NCBI GenBank assembly: GCA_023910605.1
Contig: JAAVVV010000001.1
Span: 3,338,698 to 3,402,697 of the forward strand
From: Bosea sp. (in: a-proteobacteria)
GTDB taxonomy: Bacteria; Pseudomonadota; Alphaproteobacteria; Rhizobiales; Beijerinckiaceae
Direction: 5' to 3'
DNA length: 64,000 nucleotides
In this document: piece by piece, positions 16,803-25,431 of the stretch
Numbering within the stretch: the stretch's first letter is position 1
How the letters are laid out: each line of letters begins with the position of its first letter
Made by a program: the position numbers and the translations under genes
The notes under the pieces: model-generated
Databases searched by the model: none
Seen by the model: the letters and a program-made list of their open reading frames with translations, nothing else
What the model was told of the DNA's origin: nothing

Positions 16803-19226
16803 ATGGCCAACAGCGCACCGGCTGGAGCACGGCCTGCGACGCCAGACGGCGCCGCCGCGCCTGAAGCAGTGTCGCTGACGGCCGAAGAACTGGAACGGCT
16901 CTCGTCCGATTCGGAAGGCGGGCCCGCCCAGCGGGTCGGCGGCTGGATGGGCTGGCTCACCGGCGCGGCCTGTTTCGGCCTCGCGGCCTACTCGCTCTAC
17001 TGGACGCAGTTCGCGGTCAACACCACCTTCTATCGCTCGAGCTTCCTGTCGCTCACGCTCGCGCTGATTTTCCTTCTCTATCCGCTGGTGCGCGGCGGCG
17101 TCGATGCAAAGCCCAGGCGCGTCACCATCGAGGAGCTGGTGGTCGCCCTGCTTGGCGTCGGCTGGATGGCCTTCGTCATCTCCGAGGGCCGCATCTTCCA
17201 GCGCAGCCCCTTCTCGGGCGGGCTCGCTGTGCTGATCGGCCTCTCTTTCATGGCCTACCCCTTCATCACGGCCAGCCGCTGGCTGAACCAGAAGCAGATC
17301 TTCGACTGGTTCCTCGTCATCATCGCCATCTGGTGCACCGTGCATCTCTCGGTCTACGCCGAGGAGATCAAGACCCGCGCCACAAGGCCGAGCCCTGACG
17401 ACATCGTGCTGGGCGCAGCCCTGATCGCCCTCATCCTGGAGACGACGCGCCGCACCGTTGGCTGGATCCTGCCGGCGGTGACGGTCTTGTTCCTTGTCTA
17501 CTGCTATTTCGGGCCGTCCATGCCCGAGCCCTTCGACCATCGTGGCTTCTCGCTCAACCGCATCATCGGGCAGAACTATCTGACCCTTGAGGGCATCTTC
17601 TCGACGCCCATGGACGTGGCGGCGACCTTCATCATCCTGTTCACGCTCTATGGCGCGGTGCTCGACCGCGGCGGCGCGGGCCGCTTCTTCATCGACTGGG
17701 CCTTCGCCCTGTTCGGCAAGAAGCCGTCGCCCGCCGCGCCCGGCCGCGCCGTCGTCGCCTCCGGCTTCCTGCTCGGCACCGTCTCCGGGTCGGGCGTCGC
17801 GACCACCGTCACGGTGGCGTCCCTGGCCTGGCCGATGCTCAAGCGCTCGGGCTATCCGGCCCATGTCGGCGGAGGGCTTCTCTCCGCCGCCGGCATCGGC
17901 GCGACGCTCTCGCCGCCCACGCTGGGGGCCGCAGCCTTCATCATCGCCGAATATCTCGACGTCAGCTACCTGATGGTCCTGATCTACGCGACGATCCCGA
18001 CCATCCTCTATTACCTGTCCTGCTGGCTGATGACAGAAGCCGACACGCGCCGCCTCGACATCAAGCCCGTCAAGACCTCCGACGCCTCGCTGTGGGAGCT
18101 GACGAAGAGCCAAGGCTACCACTTCCTTTCGCTGGGAGCGATCGCGGTCTTTCTGGCGCTCGGATTCTCGTCCTTCATGGCCGTATTCTGGTCGATCGCC
18201 ATCGCCTTCACGCTCTCCATGGTGCGCGAGGACTCGCGCCTCGTGACGATCCGCGCCTATCTGGTGGGGCTCGGCTTCGGTATCGTCACCTGGGTGTTCG
18301 GCCAGACGAGCGTGCCGCTCAGCCTCGGTCTGCACGAGCTGTTCGATGGCCGCAGCTCGGTCAGCGCCTGCTGGGCCATGGCCGCAGCCACCGCCTTCTC
18401 GGGCTTTCAGGCGCTGCAGGCCCGCCGTGGCGGCGCGCCCGTTGGCCCCGACGCCACGCGCATGATCGAGGCCATGGCCGATGGCGCGCGCTCCACGCTC
18501 GGCATCATCGCCACCTGCGCCTGCGCCGGCATCATCGTGTGCGTGGTCAATCTCACCGGGCTTGGCCTCACCTTGTCGGGCATCATCGTGGAGTTCGGCG
18601 GCGGCTCGCGGCTGATGGTGATCTTCCTCGCCGCGATTGCCATGTGGATACTCGGGCTCGCCGTGCCAGTGACGGCGAGCTACATCATAGCAGCCGTGAT
18701 GCTGGTGCCGGCGCTGGTGAAGGTCGGCATCCCCGAGCCAGCCGCGCACATGTTCATGTTCTACTATGCCGTGCTCGCGGACGTGTCGCCGCCCACCGCT
18801 CTTGCACCCTTCGCCGCGTCCGCGATCTGCGGCGGCAAGCCCTTCCGCACGATGATGCAGGCCTGGAAATACACCCTGCCTGCCTTCCTCGTGCCGGTGA
18901 TGTTCTGCCTGACGCCGGAGGGAATGTATCTGCTGATGCTCACGCCGGATGGCAAGCTGCCCGAAACCTTCGGGCACTGGATGGGGGTTCTGGCGGTTCT
19001 GGTGGCGTCCTCCTTCGCCATCGTCGGCCTTGTCATCGGCGCAACGGCGCACATCCTGAAGCCGGTCACGCATGTCGAGCGGATCCTCGCGGCGGCCGGC
19101 GGCTTCCTGCTCCTGACGGCGAGCCCGACCTATGCGCTCACCGGCGGCGCGGCTCTGGGCGCGGCGCTGCTGATGCACTGGCTGCGCGTGCGCGGGCAGA
19201 CGGGGAAGCCGGCGGGTGCGGGGTGA
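16803..19226 (+). CDS. TRAP transporter permease, fused 4TM-12TM (TAXI type)
   Basis: Membrane protein of 807 aa combining the small DctQ-like and large DctM-like TRAP subunits in one chain. After a hydrophilic N-terminus of about 55 residues it has many hydrophobic segments. GRAVVASGFLLGTVSGSGVA, LSAAGIGATLSPPTLGAAAF and the late DVSPPTALAPFAASAI are standard TRAP 12-TM motifs. I chose the ATG at 16803 because AGGGAGA is directly upstream; the reading starting at 16695 crosses the terminator. The last 42 codons are the source of the permease-derived part of the downstream array and end QTGKPAGAG. Confidence 0.94.
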   Translation: MANSAPAGARPATPDGAAAPEAVSLTAEELERLSSDSEGGPAQRVGGWMGWLTGAACFGLAAYSLYWTQFAVNTTFYRSSFLSLTLALIFLLYPLVRGGVDAKPRRVTIEELVVALLGVGWMAFVISEGRIFQRSPFSGGLAVLIGLSFMAYPFITASRWLNQKQIFDWFLVIIAIWCTVHLSVYAEEIKTRATRPSPDDIVLGAALIALILETTRRTVGWILPAVTVLFLVYCYFGPSMPEPFDHRGFSLNRIIGQNYLTLEGIFSTPMDVAATFIILFTLYGAVLDRGGAGRFFIDWAFALFGKKPSPAAPGRAVVASGFLLGTVSGSGVATTVTVASLAWPMLKRSGYPAHVGGGLLSAAGIGATLSPPTLGAAAFIIAEYLDVSYLMVLIYATIPTILYYLSCWLMTEADTRRLDIKPVKTSDASLWELTKSQGYHFLSLGAIAVFLALGFSSFMAVFWSIAIAFTLSMVREDSRLVTIRAYLVGLGFGIVTWVFGQTSVPLSLGLHELFDGRSSVSACWAMAAATAFSGFQALQARRGGAPVGPDATRMIEAMADGARSTLGIIATCACAGIIVCVVNLTGLGLTLSGIIVEFGGGSRLMVIFLAAIAMWILGLAVPVTASYIIAAVMLVPALVKVGIPEPAAHMFMFYYAVLADVSPPTALAPFAASAICGGKPFRTMMQAWKYTLPAFLVPVMFCLTPEGMYLLMLTPDGKLPETFGHWMGVLAVLVASSFAIVGLVIGATAHILKPVTHVERILAAAGGFLLLTASPTYALTGGAALGAALLMHWLRVRGQTGKPAGAG

Positions 19227-19233
19227 GTCACAT

Positions 19234-19328
19234 CGTCATTGCGAGCGCAGCGAAGCAATCCAGCCCTTTGTGCGCCGCAGTCTTTTCTACGCCGCAGCCT
19301 GGATTGCTTCGCTGCGCTCGCAATGACG
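19234..19328. terminator. Long palindrome with 30-bp arms, likely bidirectional terminator (copy 1 of 7)
   Basis: The 30-bp arms starting CGTCATTGCGAGCGCAGC and ending in the matching GCGCTCGCAATGACG are exact complements. The 35-nt loop is made of two 17-nt subrepeats of the CCCTTTGTGCGCCGCAG type plus one base. The palindrome starts 8 bp after the permease stop, and its far arm is about 14 bp from the minus-strand reading-frame stops, so it sits between the convergent genes. Further copies are at 19601-19695, 19965-20059, 20329-20423, 20693-20787, 21060-21154 and 21424-21535. The last has three subrepeats in the loop and one arm mismatch. The arm sequence resembles a dispersed palindrome found in many bacterial genomes. 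Confidence 0.8.
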
Positions 19329-20559
19329 GCGTATCGGTACGCTACACCGTCTCCACCGCAAACTGGCGCGAGGGGCTCACGAACTCTTCCTGAGCCGCAA
19401 CGGTGACGATCTCGCGCGATCCGGCTTCCAGCGTGCGCCTGAGCAGCCCGTGGATCGAGGCGGCGGCTTCCTGCTCCTGACCGCGAGCCCGACCTATGCG
19501 CTCACCGGCGGCGCGGCTCTGGGCGCGGCGCTGCTGATGCACTGGCTGCGCGTGCGCGGGCAGACGGGTGAGCCGGCGGGTGGGGTGGGGTGAGTCACAT
19601 CGTCATTGCGAGCGCAGCGAAGCAATCCAGCCCTTTGTACGCCGCAGCCCTTTGTGCGCCGCAGCCTGGATTGCTTCGCTGCGCTCGCAATGACGGCGTA
19701 TCGGTACGCTACACCGTCTCCACCGCAAACTGGCGCGAGGGGCTCACGAACTCTTCCTGAGCCGCAACGGTGACGATCTCGCGCGATCCGGCTTCCAGCG
19801 TGCGCCTGAGCAGCCCGTGGATCGAGGCGGCGGCTTCCTGCTCCTGACCGCGAGCCCGACCTATGCGCTCACCGGCGGCACGGCTCTGGGCGCGGCGCTG
19901 CTGATGCACTGGCTGCGCGTGCGCGGGCAGACGGGGAAGCCGGCAGGTGCGGGGTGAGTCACATCGTCATTGCGAGCGCAGCGAAGCAATCCAGCCCTTT
20001 GTGCGCCGCAGCCCTTTGTACGCCGCAGTCTGGATTGCTTCGCTGCGCTCGCAATGACGGCGTATCGGTACGCTACACCGTCTCCACCGCAAACTGGCGC
20101 GAGGGGCTCACGAACTCGTCCTGAGCCGCAACGGTGACGATCTCGCGCGATCCGGCTTCCAGCGTGCGCCTGAGCAGCCCGTGGATCGAGGCGGCGGCTT
20201 CCTGCTCCTGACCGCGAGCCCGACCTATACGCTCACCGGCGGCACGGCTCTGGGCGCGGCGCTGCTGATGCACTGGCTGCGCTTGCGCGGGCAGACGGGT
20301 GAGCCGGCGGGTGCGGGGTGAGTCACATCGTCATTGCGAGCGCAGCGAAGCAATCCAGCCCTTTGTGCGCCGCAGCCCTTTGTACGCCGCAGTATGGATT
20401 GCTTCGCTGCGCTCGCAATGACGGCGTATCGGTACGCTACACCGTCTCCACCGCAAACTGGCGCGAGGGGCTCACGAACTCGTCCTGAGCCGCAACGGTG
20501 ACGATCTCGCGCGATCCGGCTTCCAGCGTGCGCCTGAGCAGCCCGTGGATCGAGGCGGC

Positions 20560-21449
20560 GGCTTCCTGCTCCTGACGGCGAGCCCGACCTATGCGCTCAC
20601 CGGCGGCGCGGCTCTGGGCGCGGCGCTGCTGATGCACTGGCTGCGCGTGCGCGGGCAGACGGGGAAGCCGGCGGGTGCGGGGTGAGTCACATCGTCATTG
20701 CGAGCGCAGCGAAGCAATCCAGCCCTTTGTGCGCCGCAGTCTTTTCTACGCCGCAGCCTGGATTGCTTCGCTGCGCTCGCAATGACGGCGTATCGGTACG
20801 CTACACCGTCTCCACCGCAAACTGGCGCGAGGGGCTCACGAACTCTTCCTGAGCCGCAACGGTGACGATCTCGCGCGATCCGGCTTCCAGCGTGCGCCTG
20901 AGCAGCCCGTGGATCGAGGCGGCGGCTTCCTGCTCCTGACCGCGAGCCCGACCTATGCGCTCACCGGCGGCGCGGCTCTGGGCGCGGCGCTGCTGATGCA
21001 CTGGCTGCGCGTGCGCGGGCAGACGGGTGAGCCGGCGGGTGGGGTGGGGTGAGTCACATCGTCATTGCGAGCGCAGCGAAGCAATCCAGCCCTTTGTACG
21101 CCGCAGCCCTTTGTGCGCCGCAGCCTGGATTGCTTCGCTGCGCTCGCAATGACGGCGTATCGGTACGCTACACCGTCTCCACCGCAAACTGGCGCGAGGG
21201 GCTCACGAACTCTTCCTGAGCCGCAACGGTGACGATCTCGCGCGATCCGGCTTCCAGCGTGCGCCTGAGCAGCCCGTGGATCGAGGCGGCGGCTTCCTGC
21301 TCCTGACCGCGAGCCCGACCTATGCGCTCACCGGCGGCACGGCTCTGGGCGCGGCGCTGCTGATGCACTGGCTGCGCGTGCGCGGGCAGACGGGGAAGCC
21401 GGCAGGTGCGGGGTGAGTCACATCGTCATTGCGAGCGCAGCGAAGCAAT
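20560..21449. repeat. Higher-order copy of 19101-19990 within the array
   Basis: Comparing positions 1459 bp apart, the sequence from about 20560 to the middle of the seventh unit repeats that from about 19101 base for base. This includes unit-specific variants: TCTTCC rather than TCGTCC in the pdxY part, the loop types, and the tails GGTGAGCCGGCGGGTGGGG and GGGGAAGCCGGCAGGTGCG. The match begins with the native permease end (CTGACGGCGAGC), which other units have as CTGACCGCGAGC. This indicates a recent four-unit duplication or gene conversion. Confidence 0.8.
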
Positions 21450-21548
21450 CCAGCCCTTTGTACGCCGCCGTCTTTTGTGCGCCGCAGTCTTTTCTACGCC
21501 GCAGTCTGGATTGCTTCGCTGCGCTCGCAATGAGGGCGTATCGGTACG

Positions 21549-22397
21549 CTACACCGTCTCCACCGCAAACTGGCGCGAGGGGCTCACGAACTCGTCCTGA
21601 GCCGCAACGGTGACGATCTCGCGCGATCCGGCTTCCAGCGTGCGCCTGAGCAGCCCGTGGATCGAGGCGGCGGCGGCGCCCAGCGCCTGCGGAGCCGAGC
21701 GCGTTCTCGCGTAATGCACGAAGAACAGCGCCATGATGGCATCGCCCGCGCCGTTCACGCTGAGCCCGAGCTTCGGGGTGCGCACACGCCAGAAGCCCGA
21801 GCCATCCGCCGCCAGCATGTCGATGGCGTCATCGGGCGTCTCGGCGGTCACCATCGAGGTGAGCAGGACGACTGAAGGCCCGGCCCGCCTGAGCGCCGCG
21901 ACAGCCGCCTTGGCCTCGGTCAGCGTCGCAACCGGCAGGCCTGTCAGGAATTCCAGCTCGAACTGGTTTGGCGTCACCAGATCCGCCATGGGGACGGCCC
22001 GGTCGCGCATGAACTCGGGAATGCCGGGCCGCACGAAGACGCCGCGCCCGACATCGCCGATCACCGGATCGCAGGCATAGAGCGCCTTGCTGTTGGCCGC
22101 CTTCACCAGCGCCACGGCCGAAAGGATGGCATGGCCGATGTCCGACGAGCCCATGTAGCCCGAGATCACGCCATCGCAGGAGGGCAGCACTCCGCGATCG
22201 GCGATGCCGCTCATGATCTCGTCGATCATCGCGCCGTCATAGACACGACCCTTCCAGGCGCCGTAGCCGGTGTGGTTGGAAAACTGCACCGTGTGGATCG
22301 GCCATACCTCGCAGCCGAGGCGCTGCATGGGAAACACGGCGGACGCATTGCCGACATGGCCATAGGCCACATGCGACTGGATCGAGAGGATGTTCAT
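21549..22397 (-). CDS. pdxY: Pyridoxal kinase PdxY
   Basis: Cytoplasmic kinase of 282 aa that phosphorylates pyridoxal to pyridoxal 5'-phosphate in vitamin B6 salvage. It starts MNILSIQSHVAYGHVGNASAV and has the PdxY stretches VQFSNHTGYG, VISGYMGS, YACDPVIGD and the ribokinase-type anion hole and catalytic Asp in LSVNGAGDAI. The last ~33 codons are the part copied into the upstream array. It is downstream of an NMT1-type ABC transporter on the same strand, 115 bp after its binding-protein gene. Confidence 0.95.
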   Translation of the reverse strand: MNILSIQSHVAYGHVGNASAVFPMQRLGCEVWPIHTVQFSNHTGYGAWKGRVYDGAMIDEIMSGIADRGVLPSCDGVISGYMGSSDIGHAILSAVALVKAANSKALYACDPVIGDVGRGVFVRPGIPEFMRDRAVPMADLVTPNQFELEFLTGLPVATLTEAKAAVAALRRAGPSVVLLTSMVTAETPDDAIDMLAADGSGFWRVRTPKLGLSVNGAGDAIMALFFVHYARTRSAPQALGAAAASIHGLLRRTLEAGSREIVTVAAQDEFVSPSRQFAVETV

Positions 22398-22465
22398 GAG
22401 GATGCCCCTGCTGCCGCGACGCGGCGGCCTCTTGCGTTAACGGCCGGGGTGCGGAAATCAAGCGA

Positions 22466-22499
22466 CGCCTGCGCCCGGGCTCGCGCCCGCGCGCAGGCG
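22466..22499 (-). terminator. GC-rich hairpin after the ABC binding-protein gene
   Basis: The arms CGCCTGCGC and GCGCAGGCG are exact complements, with an inner GGGC/GCCC stem. The hairpin starts 14 bp after the stop of the binding-protein gene. On the minus strand it is followed only by TCGCTTGATTT, so it may be a weak terminator or an mRNA 3'-end stabiliser ahead of pdxY. Confidence 0.45.
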
Positions 22500-22512
22500 A
22501 GGGCCGGGATGT

Positions 22513-23538
22513 TCAGGCGCCGGCCTTGCGGGCGAAGGCGGGATTGAAGGTCTTGCCGAGATCGACGGTGGCGCCGGCCAACTCGGGGTCCAGCGCCTTG
22601 AGCACGTCCATCACGCTCTGCATGCCCGCGGCGCTGGAGATGCCATCGCGCGAGTAACTTTCCTTGAGCTTGGCCACGGCCTGCAGATACACAGCCCGGT
22701 CCCCCAGATGATATTCGGGCGGCACCGTGTCGGCGATCTGGTCCGGCGTGGCCGTCTCGAGCCATTTCAGGGACTTGACGATGGCGTTGACGATGCGCTG
22801 TGTCGTCTCGGGGTTCTTCTCGATGAAGTCCTGGCGCGAGTAGATCACGGCCGCCGGGTTCGAGCCGCCGAACAGCGAGCGGCTGCCGGCCTCGGTGCGG
22901 GTGTCGATCAGCGTTGTGATGAGGCCATCCGCTTCGAGCTTGGCGATGACCGGATCGAGGTGGGAGATCACGTCCACCTGCCCCTGCACCACGGCCGCGA
23001 CCGCGCTGGCGCCCCCGCCAATGCCGATGATGGGCGCGTCGGTGGGCTTCAGCCCGGCTTTCACCATGGCATACTGCGCCGTCAGCGCGGTGGATGAGCC
23101 CGGCGCAGTCACGCCGATCTTGAGGCCCTTGAAGTCGGCGGCGGTCCGCACCCTGCCGGCCAGCTCCTTGCGCACGGCGATCACGATGCCGGGGAAGCGG
23201 CCCATCTCGACCACGGCGCGGATGTCCTGCGCCTTGGCCTGCATGCGGATGGTGTGCTCATAGGCCCCCGCCACCACGTCGACCGAGCCGCCGACCAGCG
23301 CCTGCAGCGAACGGGCGCCGCCCGCGAAATCGTTGATCTCGACATCGAGGCCCTCGGCCTTGAACAGGCCGCGCCGGTCGGCGATGGCGAGCGGCAGGTA
23401 ATACAGCAGCGCACGGCCGCCGACGCCGAGCACGACCTTGCTCTTCTCTGGCGCGCGCTGGGCGAGGGCTGGAAGCGGCATTGCGCCGAGCCCGGCGAGC
23501 CCGAGCCCCGCAAGGGCTGTTCTGCGATCGATGATCAT
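22513..23538 (-). CDS. ABC transporter substrate-binding protein (NMT1/SsuA type)
   Basis: Periplasmic binding protein, 341 aa, with a leader MIIDRRTALAGLGLAGLGAM containing an RR pair (possibly Tat) and a cleavage site near PALAQR. The mature part has YYLPLAIADRRGLFKAEGLDVEI, GARSLQALVGGSVDVVAGAYEH and GVTAPGSSTA, which is the NMT1/TauA/SsuA fold for nitrate, sulfonate, taurine or pyrimidine precursors. It is encoded 28 bp after its permease gene. The ligand is not evident from sequence; nearby pdxY makes a vitamin-related ligand possible but unproven. Confidence 0.9.
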   Translation of the reverse strand: MIIDRRTALAGLGLAGLGAMPLPALAQRAPEKSKVVLGVGGRALLYYLPLAIADRRGLFKAEGLDVEINDFAGGARSLQALVGGSVDVVAGAYEHTIRMQAKAQDIRAVVEMGRFPGIVIAVRKELAGRVRTAADFKGLKIGVTAPGSSTALTAQYAMVKAGLKPTDAPIIGIGGGASAVAAVVQGQVDVISHLDPVIAKLEADGLITTLIDTRTEAGSRSLFGGSNPAAVIYSRQDFIEKNPETTQRIVNAIVKSLKWLETATPDQIADTVPPEYHLGDRAVYLQAVAKLKESYSRDGISSAAGMQSVMDVLKALDPELAGATVDLGKTFNPAFARKAGA

Positions 23539-23566
23539 GGTGGTTTCCTCTCCTGTCGTTGTGGTT

Positions 23567-24370
23567 TCAACCGTTGACGGTTGTTGAGGCCTGCCCCGGC
23601 CGCCAGACCAGCAGGCGTTTCTCGATGAGGGTCACGACCGTATCGAGCACGAGGACGAAGATGGTCAGGATCAGCATGCCCGAGAACACGCCGGTGACGT
23701 CAAACACGCTTTCCGCCTCGTGGATCTTGTAGCCGAGGCCCGCGGACGAGCCGAGATATTCGCCCACCACCGCACCCACCAGGGCGAAGCCCACGGAGGT
23801 GTGCAGCGACGAGAACATCCATGTCATTGCCGCCGGCCAGTAGACATGGCGCATCAGCTGCCGCTCGTTCAGCCCCAGCATGCGCGCATTGGCGAGCACC
23901 GTCTGGGAGACCTCGCGCACGCCCTGATAGACCGCGAAGAAGACGATGAAGAAGACAAGCGTGAAGCCGAGCGCCACCTTGGACCAGATGCCGAGCCCGA
24001 ACCACAGCGCGAAGATCGGCGCCAGCACCACGCGGGGCAGGGCGTTGGCCGCCTTGATGTAGGGATCGAACACGGCCGCGAGCAATTCGCGCCGCGCGAA
24101 CAGGAAGCCGCACAGCACACCGCCCGTCGCGCCGAAGACGAAGGCAAGCACGGTTTCGGTGAGCGTGATGCCCAGATGATACCAGATCTCGCCTCCCATG
24201 AACTGCTTCCAGGTCCGGGCCAGCACGTCGATCGGCGTCGAGAAGAAGAACTGCATCTTCTTCGGCTCCGCGAACAGCGCCGTGGTCGTCGCCACATGCC
24301 AGGCCGCGAGGAAGCCGATGGCCACCAGCACCCGCAGCAGCGTGATCTTGAGGCGCGAATGCGAGGTCAT
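23567..24370 (-). CDS. ABC transporter permease (SsuC/TauC type)
   Basis: Inner-membrane permease of 267 aa with about six hydrophobic segments. The conserved EAA-type loop reads ANALPRVVLAPIFALWFGLG, close to the cytoplasmic-loop consensus of BPD_transp_1 proteins. Its ATG overlaps the stop of the ATPase gene (ATGA). It forms the channel for the NMT1-type binding protein encoded next. Confidence 0.92.
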   Translation of the reverse strand: MTSHSRLKITLLRVLVAIGFLAAWHVATTTALFAEPKKMQFFFSTPIDVLARTWKQFMGGEIWYHLGITLTETVLAFVFGATGGVLCGFLFARRELLAAVFDPYIKAANALPRVVLAPIFALWFGLGIWSKVALGFTLVFFIVFFAVYQGVREVSQTVLANARMLGLNERQLMRHVYWPAAMTWMFSSLHTSVGFALVGAVVGEYLGSSAGLGYKIHEAESVFDVTGVFSGMLILTIFVLVLDTVVTLIEKRLLVWRPGQASTTVNG

Positions 24371-25224
24371 GCCATGTCCCTCCCCTCGCCAGCTGCATAG
24401 GCCTTTTGCACCTCGACCTTGAGGGTCTGCCAGATCTGCCGGTGGATCTCGTGGAAGTCCCTGTCCAGCCGGATGTCGGCGATGTCGCGCGGGCGAGCGA
24501 GGTTGACCCGGTAATCGCCGATAATGCCGGCGGCGGGTCCTGCCGACATCACCAGCACGCGATCGGACAGGGAGATGGCCTCCTCCAGATCATGGGTGAC
24601 GAACATCACCGCCTTGCGGTCCTGCGCCCAGAGGTCGAGCAGGAGGTTGCCCATGATCTGGCGCGTCTGCGCATCGAGCGGCCCGAAGGGCTCGTCCATG
24701 AGGAGGATCTTGGGGTCCCGGATCAGCACCTGCGCCAGCGCCACGCGCTTCTTCTGGCCGCCCGAGAGCATGTGCGGATAGCGGTCGGTGAAGGCGCGAA
24801 GCCCCACGCGCGCCAGCCAGGCCCGCGCCCGCTCTTCGGCCTCCCCCGCCGGCACGCGCTGCGGCTCGAGCGCGACGGCGACATTCTGGAGGGCGGTCTT
24901 CCACGGCATCAAGGCGTCGAGCTGAAAAAGATAGCCGGCCTGAAGGTTGATGCCCGAAAGCTCGCGGCCCAGGATGCCGACCTTGCCGGCGCTGGGCTGC
25001 AGCAGCCCTGCCGCCGCATTGAGCAAGGTGGACTTGCCGCAGCCGGTGGGACCGACCACGGCGACGAATTCGCCCGGCGCGACCTCGATTGTCACATCGC
25101 GAACGGCCTGATAGCGCCCGCCATCCTTAAGGTTGAAGGCGATGTCGATGCCCGAGAGCGACACCGCCGGGGTCTCGAGGCGCAAGGGCCGGGCCGCTTC
25201 GGCGGCAGCCGCTCCATCGTGCAT
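24367..25224 (-). CDS. ABC transporter ATP-binding protein (SsuB/TauB type)
   Basis: ATPase subunit of 285 aa. Walker A GPTGCGKS is at 58-65, the signature LSGGQKKRVALAQVL around 151-165, Walker B ILLMDEP and the H-loop VTHDLEEA follow. I placed the start at the ATG with AGGGAG about 10 bp upstream; longer in-frame readings continue into non-coding sequence antisense to the dedA gene. It is the first gene of the operon ATPase-permease-binding protein-pdxY. Confidence 0.93.
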   Translation of the reverse strand: MHDGAAAAEAARPLRLETPAVSLSGIDIAFNLKDGGRYQAVRDVTIEVAPGEFVAVVGPTGCGKSTLLNAAAGLLQPSAGKVGILGRELSGINLQAGYLFQLDALMPWKTALQNVAVALEPQRVPAGEAEERARAWLARVGLRAFTDRYPHMLSGGQKKRVALAQVLIRDPKILLMDEPFGPLDAQTRQIMGNLLLDLWAQDRKAVMFVTHDLEEAISLSDRVLVMSAGPAAGIIGDYRVNLARPRDIADIRLDRDFHEIHRQIWQTLKVEVQKAYAAGEGRDMA

Positions 25225-25431
25225 GCGGTGGTCGCTCCCTGTCGCGGCGCGCGGCCGCCGGCCCGCTGGGCGGGTCCTTGTTGGTTGCGCCGAAGCTAAC
25301 CGGCCTGCGCGGCCTGTCAACACGTCGCCGTTCAGGATGTCGCCACGCTTTGGTTGACTTGTGCTGCGAATGCCAGCAGTTGCGATCACGCAAGGCGGCG
25401 CTTCGGCTGGGGCCCCTGGAGGCGACTCGTC

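Larger units (their letters stand above)
19101..21672. repeat. Seven-copy tandem array of a ~364-bp unit built from two convergent gene ends
   Basis: Each unit holds the last ~126 bp of the TRAP permease gene, a long palindrome, and the last ~120 bp of pdxY on the opposite strand. Units start (at GGCTTCCTGC) at 19101, 19465, 19832, 20196, 20560, 20924 and 21291, giving lengths of 364, 367, 364, 364, 364, 367 and about 381 bp. The first unit is the true permease 3' end and the last joins the true pdxY. The six internal junctions fuse GATCGAGGCGG of pdxY to CGGCTTCCTG of the permease across a shared GGCGGC. The unit variants run A-B-C-D-A-B-C'. On the minus strand each junction gives a 66-codon reading frame ending in the PdxY C-terminus (for example 19342-19542). 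I regard these frames as by-products. Confidence 0.97.

Noticed and set aside
16788..19178. 796-codon open frame antisense to the TRAP permease
   Set aside because: It has His/Arg/Gly-rich composition typical of the antisense of GC-rich genes and no domain; the opposite strand carries a clear TRAP permease.
19342..21368. Six 66-codon minus-strand frames repeated in the array
   Set aside because: They are antisense permease sequence joined to the PdxY C-terminus, created by the duplication junctions. No ribosome site or independent protein logic is seen, so I did not call them genes.
19101..21672. CRISPR array
   Set aside because: The units are ~364 bp of nearly identical sequence with no short-repeat/variable-spacer pattern and no cas genes nearby.
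19101..21672. Insertion sequence or integron cassette array
   Set aside because: There is no transposase, integrase or terminal target duplication; all unit content derives from the two flanking genes.
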